The translations under genes and the position numbers were made by a program. From the NCBI RefSeq assembly GCF_042453785.1, contig NC_091675.1, forward strand, positions 51,222,501-51,286,500: DNA of 64,000 nucleotides, read 5' to 3'. This document shows, piece after piece, positions 10,188-20,504 of this stretch. The stretch's first letter is position 1. The number at the start of each line of letters is the position of its first letter. Under the pieces are notes generated by a model. The model did no database searches and was not told the origin of the DNA. It saw nothing but the letters and a program-made list of their open reading frames with translations. Source of the stretch: Malus domestica. Lineage: Eukaryota; Streptophyta; Magnoliopsida; Rosales; Rosaceae.

Positions 10188-13100
10188 AATGAAATTACAA
10201 ATAAAGAAACTTGTGAAGATAAAAAAACTCAATAGTCCCCGTATCTCATCTCAAGCTCCCAGCCACCACCATAGCCACTAGTGGACCTCCACCGTTGTTA
10301 ACCATCACCTCAAATCCTGTTAACCTAGTCAAATTGCAGATCAAGCCAAACCCATTGTGAAAAACATATCCAAAGTGATACAAAAATGAAAATTCAAGTA
10401 AGACTAAGACTCTAACTCATGACCAAAGACGTGTTGGCATTGAAAAATAAACAATGGTTTATTAGAAGTATTAGGATTTCCAAACGGAATTAAATCATAC
10501 CTAAGAAATTAGTTTCACTCTTCGCTTTCCAACCTTTTTTTTCTTCTATAAAATATAATTTCAATTAAACCCTAACTCATACTAGATGTCCACAGAATAG
10601 GATGTAAATTGGATTGAAATGACGAATTTGACCATCCATGTGATAGTCACGTGAATTTATTTAACGGAAGACTAACGGAAGTTTGGATTTCGACCTCAAT
10701 TGCTAACAAGGCCCACCACGAGGATTTAATTAAAAGTTTTTTTCACCACGAGGGTTACATCAAAAGTGACGTGTCACCATAGGGACCACGAAAAAAATTT
10801 GGCCTAAATAAATTGTCTTCTTTCTACTACAAGCATAATTTCTACCCTCACGACTGAGACTTCAACTCTTGTATTTTCACTTTGTTGATTAAGTGAAGAA
10901 GAAAAATTCACAAACAATATTAGCTACACTAAGGGAGGTGGGAGATTGATTTAAGTCTGACAATGAACTAGCTATAATAATGTAGTTCAAATTCATTTTT
11001 GGTGAGTTCGGAACATAAAATCTTTCACGTACAAGTTAATAAGACCTTAGTATTAAGTGACACAAAAAACTTTTTATCTTTCACAAATTAAGGATTAGAG
11101 GTTTAATCAATGTGTTAGCCCTTGATACATAAAAAAAAAAGAAAAAGATTATAGATTCACCACAAGAGTGGGTAGCTTTAACCAGGTGCAGCCTTTTTTT
11201 CGTTTTTTACTTTAGATTTTTAGGTGGTGAAAAAACTTTTTCTTTTAGTGATAAGATGATTTTTTTTACTTTAACCGTTAGTCTGCCACTATGTTTCATG
11301 GGGTTACCATTACGCATGGCATAAAATGCGCATATTAATACACCGTATAAATCGTGACTTTTTTCAAAACAAAAACTACAAACTATAAACCACTATATAA
11401 TCATTGCAAAAATGTGAGATTAAAGCTGATTCTTTTAAATTAAAACATCATAGGATTGTGGTGAAAATGACCATGCAAGAGCTGCTTTTTCTTTTCTCTT
11501 TTTCAATTTTTTAGGGTTTGTTAGCTAAAATGATCTTTGAGGTTGACACAACTCTTCACTTTGATCCCTGATATTTAAAATCGATAAAAGTTATCCCTGA
11601 AATTGTCCAACATTAATCATTTTGGTCATTCTGGACAAATCTCCGTTAAAATGAGGACATTTTTATTAAACCAACCTCCGTTTCTTCAATTTAACGCATA
11701 TTTTTCATAGAAAATCAAAATGATTAATGTTGAACAATTTTAAAAACCACTTATATTGATTTTAAAAATCCTTTTTTTATTGATGTGAATGCACATGCTT
11801 GGGGTGCAAGGATGAAGTTCTAATCCTGAATTTGTGGAGAAACTTGGTAGAGTGATGACTTATTGATTCTAGTGTCGTTTTGCTTTTTTCTTTTTCAAAA
11901 AAAAAAAAACATAATAATAATAATAATCTTTAAAAACATAAACCCAAATAAACAGATAAGAAGATTGGAGGTATTGGTTGTCACGAATGATATATCTGTC
12001 AATTCATCTACTCACAATTTTCTTTCTTTTCCTTTTTCACCAATTAAATAGTCCCAAAAGCCGTCCGATTTTCAAAAACAGTGGGCCGCACAGCCCCTAG
12101 AGATGGAGGAGGAGTCGCTTGAAACGAAATTTCAGAAACCGCTAAGCACGTTTTATGATATTCATCATCAAAAAAACATTTTCAAAACATCATTCCACCT
12201 TCTCATCTTCGAGAATGTCTTACGCAAAATGTGTTTACCATGGTGTTTTATCTAATAATATAATATCGTATAACCGCACCGCTTAATACTGTGATGTACT
12301 GATATTTTTATTTTATAAGTGAGAAATTTTAGATTTGAATCTAGTTGTTAGGGAGTTCAAAACCACTTTATATTTTGGTAGATAGGCCATTGACATAAAT
12401 CAATAATACCTATACAACCTGGTGAGGGTTCAATCCCCCGATCCCCTACCCTCACATTTAACTATTTAACTCATTAACTCTATCATTTGCATATAATCTG
12501 ATATCCTTACAGATAACATATTGGATTTTATCTATGCATTCCGAGTTCGAAACTCTCACTTTTCTAAATTCCGGAACTTAAACATCGATTTTATATAAAT
12601 AAATCTTCTCCTCTCCGGCCTCTCTAAATTGAAGAACTGAAAATTAAAATTATCCCCTCCTCCTCTCCAAAGATTTTACTCCCTGTAGAAAATAATAGTG
12701 ACTGCCAACGAGGATTCACACCCGGAACCCAAGGCCAGGGCCACACCGAAATCTGAGTACACGTGTCGCATTATTAGTAGGTGTTGGTACAACAGGCTGT
12801 CATATGATCAACAACAATGCATTGTATTCCTATTTTTCTGAAGGATTTTCTTTAATTTTTAATATTTTTTTAAATTTATTTGAAAAATGGATGGGGTATC
12901 ACTTATCAGGTATGAAAGTAACCTTGACAAACATCGAGCCGGCCGCAACGGAACAGAAAAACATTGTAACGCCTGCTGCCGCCAGTGGCAGTGCCAGGTA
13001 GAGGAGGGGCCATTTTTGTCTTTTTAAGGACCCCAGTGGGACCACTGTCTATCGATCTTGCTTCCTAAAGCAAGCCAAAGCTGTTGGACGAAGAAATTTT

Positions 13101-14031
13101 TAGTTGAGATGAAAATATAAGTGGTACATTACGTGTTTTAATAGGAGTTATGAGAAATTTTATTTTTTAAGTTATTAACTTTTTAGCACACATATCTTAC
13201 TATTTGTATAATGACACGTGATATACCACTCCGTGTATCGATCACATTGAAAAATCTCTCAGTTGCTGGCCTGTTCTTCTTTGCTGTCTCTTTCTTTCCC
13301 ATTTGAAGTCTAAAAATTTAAACTATTTGTTTTTTCTTTTGTCCACAAAATAACTTTAAATTTGTTTATTAAGGTAAGTCCAACGGTACCCTAATTGCAA
13401 TTGATGGGCTCCAGAAGCCTGTTGGACTGGCCCTCGCAACAATTGCAGGGCCTTGAGCCTGCTCGCAATAGGTGACGTTGGGCCTGATGTCAAGTAGTAG
13501 AAAGCCCACCCCACCCACGTGCACTGAAGACTGGATTGAGCCAGACGGCTCCTATTTGGGTGTGTTACAGTCGTTGGATTTTCAACGGTTTGTTGATTAG
13601 GACCGTTGGATTTCCAAAGGTAAAAAAAAAATATTTGAAAATGATGCTGATGTGCCATGTGACGTATCTGATTAAAAAAATTGAAAAATTCAACAGTAAA
13701 AAATCTAAAAATTTATATAAAAAATTTAAAAAACTCACAAAGTTCACACTTAAAAAAACTTAAAAAGTTAGATTCGCACAATCTTACAAAGTTCACATTT
13801 AAACAAACTTACAAAGTTCGAGAATTTTAACAAAAATATTAGCGGATATTACTAATGGATAATGACACATGGCGCGACAAAAGTGGTTGAAATCTCATCG
13901 AGAACATAAGGAGATAATGACATATGGAAGATAAAGCAAAAAACACATTAAAAAAATGTATTTGTAGTAATTGCCATTGCCCTTTCTCTTCTTCTTACTA
14001 AATGGGTGGTCTTTCAAAAAGACAGATACTA
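10188..14031. other. Intergenic, no gene seen
   Basis: AT-rich, with repeat copies at 10620-10803 and about 11525-11780, a poly-A/ATA stretch near 11898-11930, and short near-repeats of ACAAAGTTCACA at 13735-13800. No convincing coding sequence; frames of up to 100 codons (for example 13356-13658) lack protein-like composition. Confidence 0.45.
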
Positions 14032-14037
14032 TTTAGA

Positions 14038-15017
14038 TGAGTGTTGATATACCTACCCCGTGTCTTATCTTCCCACTCACCATAAAAAGTAAAAAGAAAC
14101 CCATACTATTTTCCCACCCACCGTTATTCCCAAAGCACCCTTACCCCCAACACCCTGCTCATTGGCCTCCTATTCCAATCATTACTGGCCGCTTAAAGCC
14201 CAGATCCTATCATATCAATGCTTGATTTCCTTCTCATGTAACACGTTCTCCATTCTATTTTCAATTGTTTGAATAATATTTCCAAATATGATGGAAGCGT
14301 TGGCTTCCATTGCTGCATTCATCTGCATAAATAATTAGGTTGAGTTGCAAGAGTCGTACTGGGATATTGAGTTCCCAACTTCCCATCTATATCGACATCT
14401 ATATCGAATACACAAGATTACAATTATCACATCATTTAACATATTACAATATACTTCTAATTGACCTGGGACTCTTGTTTAACAATTTTGAAACAAAATA
14501 GAAAGGAAAATGCCGAGCTCGTCAGTCACTTGATACAATCATACGCATACTCTGCACTTCCATTGCAATTTGCACACTCTGCGTGTGCCTGGCTAGCGGG
14601 TTTGGCAATGGCAGGCTGGAAGCAGTAGTGGCATCTCAATCCCCAATAATTGCCTTCCCTCCAAATGCCTCATCCCCTTCCTCTCTTTCCTCGTTATTCA
14701 TCGATAGAAAGTAACAGAATCATGACCCTCACTTGTGTCACCTTTCCACGATCCAGTCTGTCTCATAACCTTGATCACAATAGCATGCTTAATCGTGTTC
14801 TCCATTTTGGAGGTTGAAGTTTCGGAAAAGATTGAGAGGGCTCGGAGGAGACTATAAAACGATGATGCGAGCGGTGTGCTAAATCGCTAGGATGAGGGAT
14901 CGGCTCTTCATTGACTATCCTTATATGTCATTTTATGAGAGGATAAATTAGTCATTAAAAATTTAATAAAAAGTGGGGTGGAAAGATAAGACATTGGGGT
15001 AGATGTAGTAGCACTCA
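14038..15017. mobile_element. MULE-like element carrying an S28e gene fragment
   Basis: The left arm TGAGTGTTGATATACCTACC and the right arm (inverse reads TGAGTGCTACTACATCTACC) pair over about 70 bp, including GTCTTATCT. Flanks share TTTAGA (14032-14037 and 15018-15023), shorter than the usual 9-bp MULE duplication, so the exact ends are unsure. A related terminus stands alone near 42955-43000. No transposase; the interior holds the captured fragment at 14645-14805. Confidence 0.62.
14645..14805 (-). pseudogene. Captured, decayed 40S ribosomal protein S28e reading frame
   Basis: From the ATG at 14805 the minus strand reads ENTIKHAIVIKVMRQTGS, which matches the conserved start of eukaryotic S28e (a roughly 64-residue small-subunit protein; family form IKHAxVxKVMGRTGS). 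A frame change follows, and the next frame gives KVTQVRV, again S28e. Weaker similarity (REEGD) continues to about 14645. The frame is broken, so no product is expected. Its place inside inverted repeats suggests capture by the MULE-like element. The source gene is not in the window. Confidence 0.7.
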
Positions 15018-15248
15018 TTTAGAGTGAATAACAAGATAGTTTTATTGCCATTGCTTTCCTAAAATGAGTAGACTTACTCTTAAGTTAAACTACTTTTTTG
15101 TATGGAGATAAATGTATACTTTGAAATGCTAAGTAGCTAGAAAGACAATTTTCACAAAAGAAAAAAGTGGAAGCACAATTTTAATATGTAATCAAAGAAG
15201 TCTAGGGATTTAGACCAAGTGGCGAATAAATACACGACATAATATTAA
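15018..15248. other. Spacer between two MULE-type elements
   Basis: Short AT-rich stretch with no feature except the target duplications at its borders. Confidence 0.4.
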
Positions 15249-15799
15249 AGGTAAATATCAGTTTACTACCTTCAAATTTTGTGGTTTTCAATATTTAGTA
15301 CATGAAATTTTTTTCGTCCCAGAGTCATACCTAAAGTGTTAATTTTGGGACAGTCTTATACATCTGTTAGTCTGACTGTTAGATCTTCTGTTAACTGATG
15401 ATGTGGCACTCATGTGAACAATGATTGGGCGCCATGTGTCATTAAGAGATCCACGTGGAAATTAAAAACTCAAAAAAAACCCAAATTTAAAATATTAAAA
15501 TAATTAAAAAAAAATAAAAAAATAAAAAAATAAAAAAATAAAAAAATAAAAAAAATAAAAAAAATAAAAAACCAGAACCCCCTTCGTCTTCCCCACCCGA
15601 CATCCCTCCATTCTTTCCACCCCCACCCCTTGCCCACCCAAGCCACCCATTCTCCCGTCACCAACCTCGTCCCCTAATTTTTCCCCTAGACCATCACCTC
15701 CTCCTCTCATCCCGCTGCAACATCTCCTCCATCGGCAGAACCCCAAACCCCAAAAAATCCAATCCCAGGCTTCTTTCTAACCCAGATTCTCCAACCCGA

Positions 15800-16490
15800 A
15801 AAATCCAAACCCTCACCAATTCCGTACCAGGATCACTGATGCCCGACATTCCAACATCGCTTATGAGCGCCACAATTTCACCTTCCTTCACCGCTTCAAC
15901 ATTGTTTCCCCCTTTTAAGCTTCATTGAATTTGTGATAGCTCAGCTGTAATCTAAAAGCATAAATCAAAATGACTAAAACTAAAAACTAACCAACTCAGA
16001 ATCCAAAAAATATCATAACCTCTATTCACTTACAAGGGAAGTTTTGATGCTATAATGGTGGAGCAACCTCCCCGAATGCCGAGTGTCTTCAGAAGGTATC
16101 ACATGAGCTGATTTTAACACCCGGAGAGCCCTGCATTGGCAAAATTTGGTCCGATATCAAATTAAAAAAAATGAAAAGAAAAAAAATACATCGTTTGTAA
16201 CTTTGTATGTAGAGATTGAGAAAGCACTGTAGAGTGCTATCTTCGAGGTTTCCGATCGGAGTTCTGACCAGATACAGTCCGGGTTCAATAGGACCCTGCA
16301 ACCAAAATAAACATTCAAAATACGATCTTCTGTTGAAAAAAAAAACGATAAATTAATGGTTTGATTATGCAAAAACAACGAGATTGAAAAATAAATTAGA
16401 GGGAAATTATGGTTACTTGTTTTGACAACAGTTGGGGGATTGAGTCGGTGAGTTCGACGGAGATTTGAGGGCTGGAAGAACATAAGGGGA
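15800..16490 (-). pseudogene. Captured fragment of an RsmI-type 16S rRNA 2'-O-methyltransferase gene
   Basis: Four exon-like pieces read right to left: about 16490-16417, 16295-16228, 16130-16034, and 15944 to about 15810, separated by introns with GT donors and AG acceptors. Together they give GPIEPGLYLVRTPIGNLED, then ALRVLKSAHVIPSEDTRHSG, then LSYHKFNEA, a stop, and EGEIVALISDVGMSGISDPG. These are the N-terminal motifs of RsmI (SAM-dependent tetrapyrrole-methylase fold), which 2'-O-methylates C1402 of 16S rRNA; plant forms are nuclear-encoded and probably plastid-targeted (family knowledge). A stop after NEA, a frame change, and loss of the C-terminal half make it non-functional as a methyltransferase. 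Retained introns show capture at DNA level. Confidence 0.85.
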
Positions 16491-16908
16491 TTATGCTAGC
16501 TTTATTAGGGCAAACAAAGAGTGAATGGATAGACGGTGCAGTTTCGGAGGTGAGCAAGTTCTAGAGGCCCGACCACCCCCATGAGAAAGAAACCGCCATG
16601 AAAGGAAGTAATCGCGACAACATTTGTTCAGCTAACTAAACCTCTCACGCTTGCTTCTTGGTGGAAGGAAACACATATGAAGTTAACAGTTTTGGAGAGA
16701 AGCCTGAGATTGAATTTTTTAGGGTTTGGGGTTCTGCCGACGGAAGAGATGTTGCAGATGGAAGAGAGGATGAGGTGATGGTCTGGGGGAAAAATTGGGG
16801 GAAAGGGTTGGTATGAAGGGGTTTGGTGACGTGAGAAGGAGTGGCTCGGGTAGGCAAGGGGTGGATGGGGTGGAAAGGATGGAGGGGTGTCGGGTGGGGA
16901 AGAAGAAG

Positions 16909-17519
16909 TGTAACATCTCACATCGACCAACGAATAGGGGATGATGTGCCTTATATGTACACGCCCACCTCCATATAACACGAGGTCTTTTGGGAACTCA
17001 CTGGCTTTAGATACCATAAAAACTCCGAAGTTAAGCAAGTTTAGGCGAAATCAATCTTAGGATGGGTGATCCATTGGAAAGTTGCTCGTGAGTTCCCAAA
17101 TAAAAAACCATGAGGGAATGGTAAGCCAAAAGCGGACAATATCGTGCTACGGCGGAGTCGAGACTAGGATGTGATAGAATGGTATTAAAGCCACTCTACC
17201 GTGTGGTGCGAGTGTGCCGATGGGGACGTCGGGCCCCTAAGGAGGGTGGATTGTAACATCTCACATCGACTAACGGAGAGGGGGTGATGTGCCTTATATA
17301 TACATGCCCACCTCTATATAGCACGGGGCTTTTTGGGAACTCACTGGCTTTGGATACCATTGGAACCCCGAAGTTAAACGAGTTTGGGCGAGAGCAATCT
17401 TAGGATGGGTGACCTATTGGGAAGTTGCTCGTGAGTTCTCAGAAACAAAACTGTGAGGGAATGGTAAGCCCATAGCGGACAATATCATGCTACGGCGGAG
17501 TCAAGACTGGGATGTGACA
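16909..17519 (+). mobile_element. Cassandra TRIM retrotransposon (5S rRNA-bearing LTRs), complete
   Basis: Two 268-bp LTRs (16909-17176 and 17252-17519), both starting TGTAACATCTCACATCGAC and ending GGATGTGA(T/C)A, flank a 75-bp core. The core has a degenerate initiator-Met tRNA primer site (TGGTATTAAAGCC, 17180-17192) and a purine tract near 17239-17250. Each LTR embeds a 5S rRNA-like sequence with CCGAAGTTAA, GGGCGAGAGCAATC (right copy) and AGGATGGGTGACC, the pol III control region that defines Cassandra. Target duplication AGAAG (16904-16908 and 17520-17524) is perfect. It sits inside the Pack-MULE right arm. Confidence 0.93.
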
Positions 17520-17869
17520 AGAAGGGGTTTTTTATTTTTTTATTTTTTATAAATAATTATTTTAATATTTTAAATTTGGATAGGAATTTTTTTTTTTGAA
17601 TTTTGAATTTCCATGTGGATCCCTTAATGACACGTGGAGTTCAGTCATTGTCCACATGGACGTCATGTCATCAATTAACGGAAGATTTAGCAGCCAGACT
17701 AACAGATGTACGAGATTGTCCCAAAATTAACACTTTAAGTATGACTCTGGGATAAAAAAAACTTAATGTACTAAATGTTGAAAACCACAAAACTTAAGGG
17801 TAGTTAATTGATATTTACCCTAATATTAAATATGCATAAGAAATTAAAAACATATTACATGATCATTAT

Positions 17870-19008
17870 TAGGGGTGGAAAAAAATACCGAAAATTCCAA
17901 ACCGAATCGAAAAAATTTCGAAAGCGAACCAAAAAAATCTCAAAAAAAATCCCGAAAATTTCGGTACCCAATCCCGAACTGATCCCGAAATTTTGGTACG
18001 GGAAATGGTCTCACATTTTCATTTGTTCGATAATCCCTAGCTGAACCAAAATAAAAAAAAAATTATTTAATTTTAAATATATATTTGGAATTGTAATAGC
18101 TGTTGGATTTGGTTGAGATTTAAGGGTTTAGGGGTTTAGGATTTAAGGATTTAATCTCAATCGTTAACTCCAAATAAAACTCTCACTCAGTCACTCTTTT
18201 TATTGACCTCACCTTACCCTACTCTCTCATCCGCGTCGATTTCTCTTGACTTCTCTCTTCCTCCTTATTTGCCGTATTCGAATCCGACCACATCACACAA
18301 GTGACTCACATCTCTCTCTCAATTGACCTCCTTGATATTTATCTCTCTTTCTTAACTTCTCATCCCTCACTGAAAAACACGCAGTAGGAATGGTAGCAGC
18401 TCAGGTGATAACATCATCGATCATCACCAAGAGTTTGGCTTTGTTTGAAAGACTCAAACCTTCAAGCCGTAAGTTCACTTAGTCTCAGACTCTCTTTGTC
18501 TCTCCTTCTCGAATTCGAAGCTTAACAACCACCTACCTTCTCACAATCTGACTTTGATGAACTCTCTCAACTCCGGCCACCACCACACTTCACAATTTCA
18601 TCCCCCACCATCGATTCTCTCTAGTCTCTATGTGTGTGGGGTTTCGAATTAAGGTTAGAATTTCGAATTAAGGTTAGGGTTTCGAATTGGGGGCTCGGGT
18701 CAAGAGGAGGACGCAGGTCTGTTTGACTATCTTTTCACTTTGTTTCTCTCTCTTTCTCGACCACCGATTCACTGTCACTCTCTCTGATTTCAATTTGGGG
18801 TTTTAATGTAGGTTCAGATGATTTCAATCTCAATATAAATGATTTGGATTTTGATGCAAGTTCGGTTTCGGGAAATCTCGAAATACCGAAATGCAGGAAT
18901 CCTGAAATTTCAATTCGGGATCGGTCGTTGGATTCTTGTCCCGAAAATTTTCGATTTGGGATTTGGTATGTCATTTTCGGTTCGGTATCCCATATCGAAC
19001 CGGCCCTA
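17870..19008. mobile_element. Non-autonomous hAT element, 1139 bp, with a possible captured exon
   Basis: Ends are TAGGGGTGG and the inverse CCGGCCCTA, flanked by the perfect 8-bp duplication ATCATTAT (17862-17869 and 19009-19016), as for hAT. Both subterminal regions are dense in CCGAA/TTCGG words (17890-18000 and 18865-18995), likely transposase-binding repeats. At 18390-18468 an ATG opens a 26-codon frame (starting MVAAQVITSSIITKSL) that runs into a canonical donor GTAAGT, with a leader-like CT-rich stretch before it. I do not recognise that exon. Confidence 0.82.
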
Positions 19009-19104
19009 ATCATTATGAAAGTATGTAAAAGTGATTGCCAGTCATTTGCATATATCTCCCATGTCTTTGTAATGCTCGTCTGGTACATATGTAAATGACT
19101 GTTA

Positions 19105-19716
19105 CGTCACATCTCAGTCTCGACTCCGTTGTAACACGGTATTGTCCGCTTTGGGCTTACCATTCCCTCACAGATTTATTTTTGGGAACTCAGACGAGAA
19201 CTTCCTAGTGGATCACCCATTCTAGGATTGCTCTCGCCCGAACTTGCTTAACTTCGGAGTTCCGATGAAATCGGAAGTCAGTAAGTTCCCAAAAGGCCTC
19301 GTGCTATATGGAGGTTGGCATGTACATATAAGGCACATTACCTCCTCTCCGTTGGTCAATGTGAGAAGTTACAATTCACCCCATTAGTAGTTCGACGTCC
19401 TCGTCGGCACACTCGTACCAAACGGCAGAGTGGTTTTGATACCATTTTGTTACATCCCAGTCTCGACTCCGCTGTGGTACGATATTGTCCGCTTTGGGCT
19501 TAGCATTCCCTTATGGATTTGTTTCTGGAAATTCAAATGATAACTTCCCAATAGGTCACCCATCCTAGGATTGCTCTCGCCCGAACTTGCTTAACTTCAA
19601 AGTTCCGATGGAATCCGAAACCAGTAAGTTCTCAAAATATCTCGTGCTATATGGAGGTGGGCGTGTACATATAAGGCACATCACACCATCTCTATTGGTC
19701 GATGTGGGATATTACA
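19105..19716 (-). mobile_element. Cassandra TRIM retrotransposon, second copy, inverted
   Basis: Two 269-bp LTRs (19105-19373 and 19448-19716) with a 74-bp core that contains the inverse of a degenerate Met primer site (GATACCA near 19437-19443). Each LTR holds the inverse of the 5S-like region (CACCCAT, GATTGCTCTCGCCCGAACTTG). Flanks TGTTA and CGTTA match at 4 of 5 bases. The LTRs differ from each other more than those of the first Cassandra, so this copy is probably older. The 62-codon frame at 19315-19503 is part of it. Confidence 0.9.
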
Positions 19717-20504
19717 CGTTATCATAATTTGTGATCCATTCCTTATTATTAGTATTTTTATATAAAATATATTTACACTAAGAAGTTGGTGGAATAAGCT
19801 AGTATCAAACTTGTTATTTACGTGATTCAAATTTAAAATTCTCACTTATTAATATAAAAAAATTATTAAACCGTAATATTAAGTAATGTGGTCTATTTCT
19901 TATTGACCTAAAATTCCACTTAAGAATTAGAAGTACGTCACACAAACAGCCACATCATTTGAAAAATTAGCCAAAAACACATGGAAAAGAAGGAGAAAGA
20001 CTCCTCGTATACCACAATCATCATTTAATTAACTAGTTTTTCTTAATTATTAGTTTATTAAATAATGAACTAAATTTAAAAATCTAATTAATTCAAATAA
20101 TGTGAATGTCTACATCAAATGCCACCTAAGGTGGTATGAAAATGTGGTACAAAAATATGGTATGAATAACATTTGGTCCTCAAAATAAAGACCTTAGGAG
20201 AGCAAGACTGGTTCCGACAGTTCTACATACCCAAAGTACTGAACTAACCAATTTAAAATTATAACGGGTCTATACGGGTACAACCAGTGTATAGAAGGGA
20301 GAAGTCTACAAGAGCATCCGATCCTCAATATGACAAGGCAATCACAATTTAGTTTTTCATCATTTTAGCCAATTTCCCAAACGATCGATTATCCTCGTCA
20401 TTGCCCATAAAAAGTACGATTAGTATTATATCATTAATGCGTAACACTAGGAACTATTTGGGAACTAGTATTTACAAATACAAGAATTCAAAACTCTTGG
20501 GATC
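19717..20504. other. 3' flank of NPF copy 1
   Basis: No gene. From about 20208 the sequence is homologous to 30590-31042, downstream of NPF copy 2 (shared AGTACTGAACTAACCAA and AAAAAGTACGATTAGTATTA). This marks the left limit of the tandem duplication. Confidence 0.55.

Larger units (their letters stand above)
15249..17820. mobile_element. Pack-MULE with about 0.5-kb inverted repeats
   Basis: The left end (GGTAAATATCAGTTTACTACC) and right end (inverse GGGTAAATATCAATTAACTA) pair for about 520 bp: left arm 15249-15775, right arm about 16690-17820 once the inserted Cassandra is set aside. Flanks carry TAATATTAA (15240-15248 and 17821-17829), a perfect 9-bp duplication that extends to 10 bp if the next base is counted. 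Long arms plus 9-bp duplication define a Mutator-like element. There is no transposase. The core (15800-16490) holds exons and introns of a host gene, which makes it a Pack-MULE. A Cassandra TRIM (16909-17519) inserted later into the right arm. Confidence 0.88.

Noticed and set aside
12804..13001. 65-codon plus-strand frame
   Set aside because: No motif, no splice or homology support; surrounding sequence is repeat-like.
15470..15746. Phe-rich frames of 64-80 codons on the minus strand
   Set aside because: They translate the AAAAAAT repeats and arm of the Pack-MULE.
16628..17038. 136-codon minus-strand frame
   Set aside because: It runs from the Pack-MULE arm across the Cassandra border; the Pro/Ser composition comes from the arm sequence.
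17337..17450. 5S rRNA gene
   Set aside because: The match is only to the control region and lies within a Cassandra LTR, twice per element; it is not a functional 5S gene.
18118..18155. Telomere-like GGGTTTAGGGGTTTAGG
   Set aside because: Only two imperfect units, inside a hAT element; not an interstitial telomere tract.
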